Positions 6,209 through 6,768 of a stretch of 6,768 nt of DNA are shown piece by piece. The position numbers and the translations under genes are program-made. Under the pieces are notes generated by a model. The model was not told the origin of the DNA, searched no databases, and saw only the letters and a program-made list of their open reading frames with translations. Within the stretch, counting starts at the first letter, position 1; every line of letters begins with the position of its first letter. The DNA comes from Thermoplasmata archaeon (GTDB taxonomy: Archaea; Thermoplasmatota; Thermoplasmata; Thermoplasmatales; Thermoplasmataceae): NCBI GenBank assembly GCA_021806345.1, contig JAJZXP010000423.1:1-6768 (forward strand), read 5' to 3'.

Positions 6209-6697
6209 GTGGAAGGGTCTGGAGAAATCCAGACCTTTACCCTACGATCGAAGTTATTCAGGAAGGCAATGAAGCTCCTTGGAATAAGATTGGAGTACAT
6301 ACAGAAGCAGACACCTGAAGACAACGGCAATATCGAGTCCTTCCACAACTCGATAAAGACAGATTACATCTGGCCTGTAGACATCAGTAATTTCCAGGAG
6401 GGAAAGGATATTATCGATCACGCATTCAGGGACTATAATGAGAAGAGGCCACACTCATCAATACTGTTCCTGAGTCCAAGGGAGTTCAGGAAGAGATGGG
6501 ATTCTGATCCTGAATTCCGTCTGGAATACAAAAATTGCGTGAAGAAGATGAAAGATAAGGCGATGGTAAAGAGAAAAAATAATAAGAGGATGGAGGTCGA
6601 AATCATTCCTCAAGAGGAGTATAGATCGAGACATGAAATTTATCTACATAGATGCGACATACTTCAAGGTAAGAGAGAACGGGATGTATGGAAATAA
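6209..6697 (+). pseudogene. 3' remnant of an IS3-type (rve) transposase
   Basis: The open frame carries the last part of a DDE integrase-core transposase. From Ser14 (about base 6248) it reads as family sequence: SKLFRKAMKLLGI, then TPEDNGNIESFHNSIK, in which Glu43 is the third catalytic acid and Lys50 follows seven residues later as in IS3-type enzymes, then DYNEKRPHSS and LSPREF. The first and second catalytic Asp are missing; at the spacing expected for the second (35 residues before Glu43) the frame has Ile7, not Asp. The GTG start at 6209 is formal only, since it lies at the foot of a hairpin. After about residue 127 the frame probably reads neighbouring IS256-type DNA out of frame. This is a dead fragment, without the helper OrfA or a left end. 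Confidence 0.75.
6211..6241. repeat. Strong hairpin with GAAA tetraloop
   Basis: AAGGGTCTGGA (6213-6223) pairs with TCCAGACCTTT (6228-6238) around the loop GAAA, giving 11 pairs including one G-U. Two more pairs (6211-6212 with 6240-6241) form if A6239 bulges. The eight inner pairs are perfect, and GAAA is the very stable GNRA loop class in RNA. It lies a few bases before the point where recognisable transposase sequence begins. Candidate roles are a structured 3' end of the operon transcript, a subterminal hairpin of a mobile element, or part of a small RNA. Confidence 0.65.
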
Positions 6698-6768
6698 GGC
6701 ACTGTATGTCTGCATTGGCATAGACTCGGATGGAAGAAGGGAGATACTTTTCTGCAAGCTCTGTGATT
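6248..6768 (+). mobile_element. Mosaic of two truncated insertion sequences (IS3-type and IS256-type)
   Basis: Transposase parts of two unrelated families lie head to tail on the same strand with no gap and no complete element. I see no terminal inverted repeats or target-site duplications for either. The join lies at about 6590-6615, where the IS3-type frame loses family character and the IS256-type frame gains it. This points to repeated insertion and deletion at the right flank of the transporter operon. Confidence 0.65.
6600..6768 (+). pseudogene. Internal fragment of an IS256/Mutator-type transposase, running off the window
   Basis: A second frame, overlapping the tail of the IS3-type remnant, encodes the first catalytic region of an IS256-family transposase: FLKRSIDRD, then FIYIDATYFKVRENG (from the ATG at 6633), NKALYVCIGIDSDGRREIL and on to the edge. 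The Asp of IDATYFKVR is the expected first catalytic Asp. The frame is open from 6570, with a stop TAA at 6567-6569, so roughly the first 150 residues usual for this family are absent. The family resemblance fades before about 6600. The missing N-terminus marks it as truncated; whether the C-terminal part is intact lies outside the window. Confidence 0.72.

Larger units (their letters stand above)
6085..6247. other. Non-coding junction between operon and insertion-sequence remnants
   Basis: I see no gene here. One plus-strand frame is open from 6098 into the transposase remnant, but its translation resembles no protein I recognise and it crosses a strong hairpin. No long T run follows the DppF-type stop, so I cannot point to an operon terminator; TTTT at 6202-6205 is the longest. 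The region holds a dyad at 6146-6161, the palindrome GTCATATGAC at 6175-6184, and the hairpin at 6211-6241. Confidence 0.5.

Noticed and set aside
6209..6247. GTG at 6209 as a real transposase start
   Set aside because: There is no ribosome binding site, the start sits at the foot of a strong hairpin, and family resemblance begins only about 13 codons later without the first two catalytic residues.
6100..6348. Minus-strand open frames opposite the transposase remnant
   Set aside because: They are antisense readings of the IS3-type catalytic region and show no family motifs of their own.
1..6768. CRISPR array, tRNA or rRNA genes, toxin-antitoxin or defence genes
   Set aside because: I saw no regularly spaced repeats, no cloverleaf-like or rRNA-like sequence, and no small gene pair of that kind on either strand.

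Overview
The window looks like chromosomal DNA from an archaeon, most likely a Thermoplasmata (Thermoplasmatales-type) acidophilic heterotroph. The evidence is indirect. The AT-rich TATA-type box lies 25 bases from a start codon, with no ribosome binding site, as expected for leaderless mRNA. An internal ribosome binding site, GTGATCC, matches the archaeal 16S rRNA 3' end. The surface protein has a C-terminal membrane anchor instead of a lipobox, and it carries many N-glycosylation sequons. No rRNA or tRNA is present to confirm the lineage.

Positions 14-263 form a non-coding, AT-rich control region. It has a promoter for the rightward operon and a possible promoter for a leftward gene that would leave the window after about four codons. 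Positions 264-6084 hold a complete five-gene ABC importer of the Opp/Dpp (peptide/nickel/opine) class: a substrate-binding protein, permeases of the DppB and DppC types, and two ATPases of the DppD and DppF types. The binding protein captures substrate outside the membrane. The two permeases form the channel, and the two different ATPases drive transport from the cytoplasm. Peptides are the likeliest cargo, but archaeal members of this class also import oligosaccharides, and the sequence does not decide between them. The permease and ATPase genes are packed tightly (4-base gap, 1-base overlap, 26-base gap). The binding-protein gene is separated from them by 32 bases holding a T7 tract and a second TATA-like box, which suggests its expression is set separately.

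Positions 6085-6247 contain no convincing gene but hold two inverted repeats, one a strong hairpin with a GAAA loop. From about 6248 to the right edge there is a graveyard of insertion sequences. The 3' third of an IS3-type (rve) transposase is joined directly to the middle of an IS256/Mutator-type transposase in another frame, which runs out of the window.

I see no novel multi-gene system here. The points most worth a second look are the strong ribosome binding site feeding a four-codon reading frame just ahead of the last ATPase gene, the terminator and promoter signals between the binding protein and the permeases, the sequon density of the binding protein, the matching four-cysteine motifs in both ATPases, and the GAAA-loop hairpin at the edge of the insertion-sequence mosaic.
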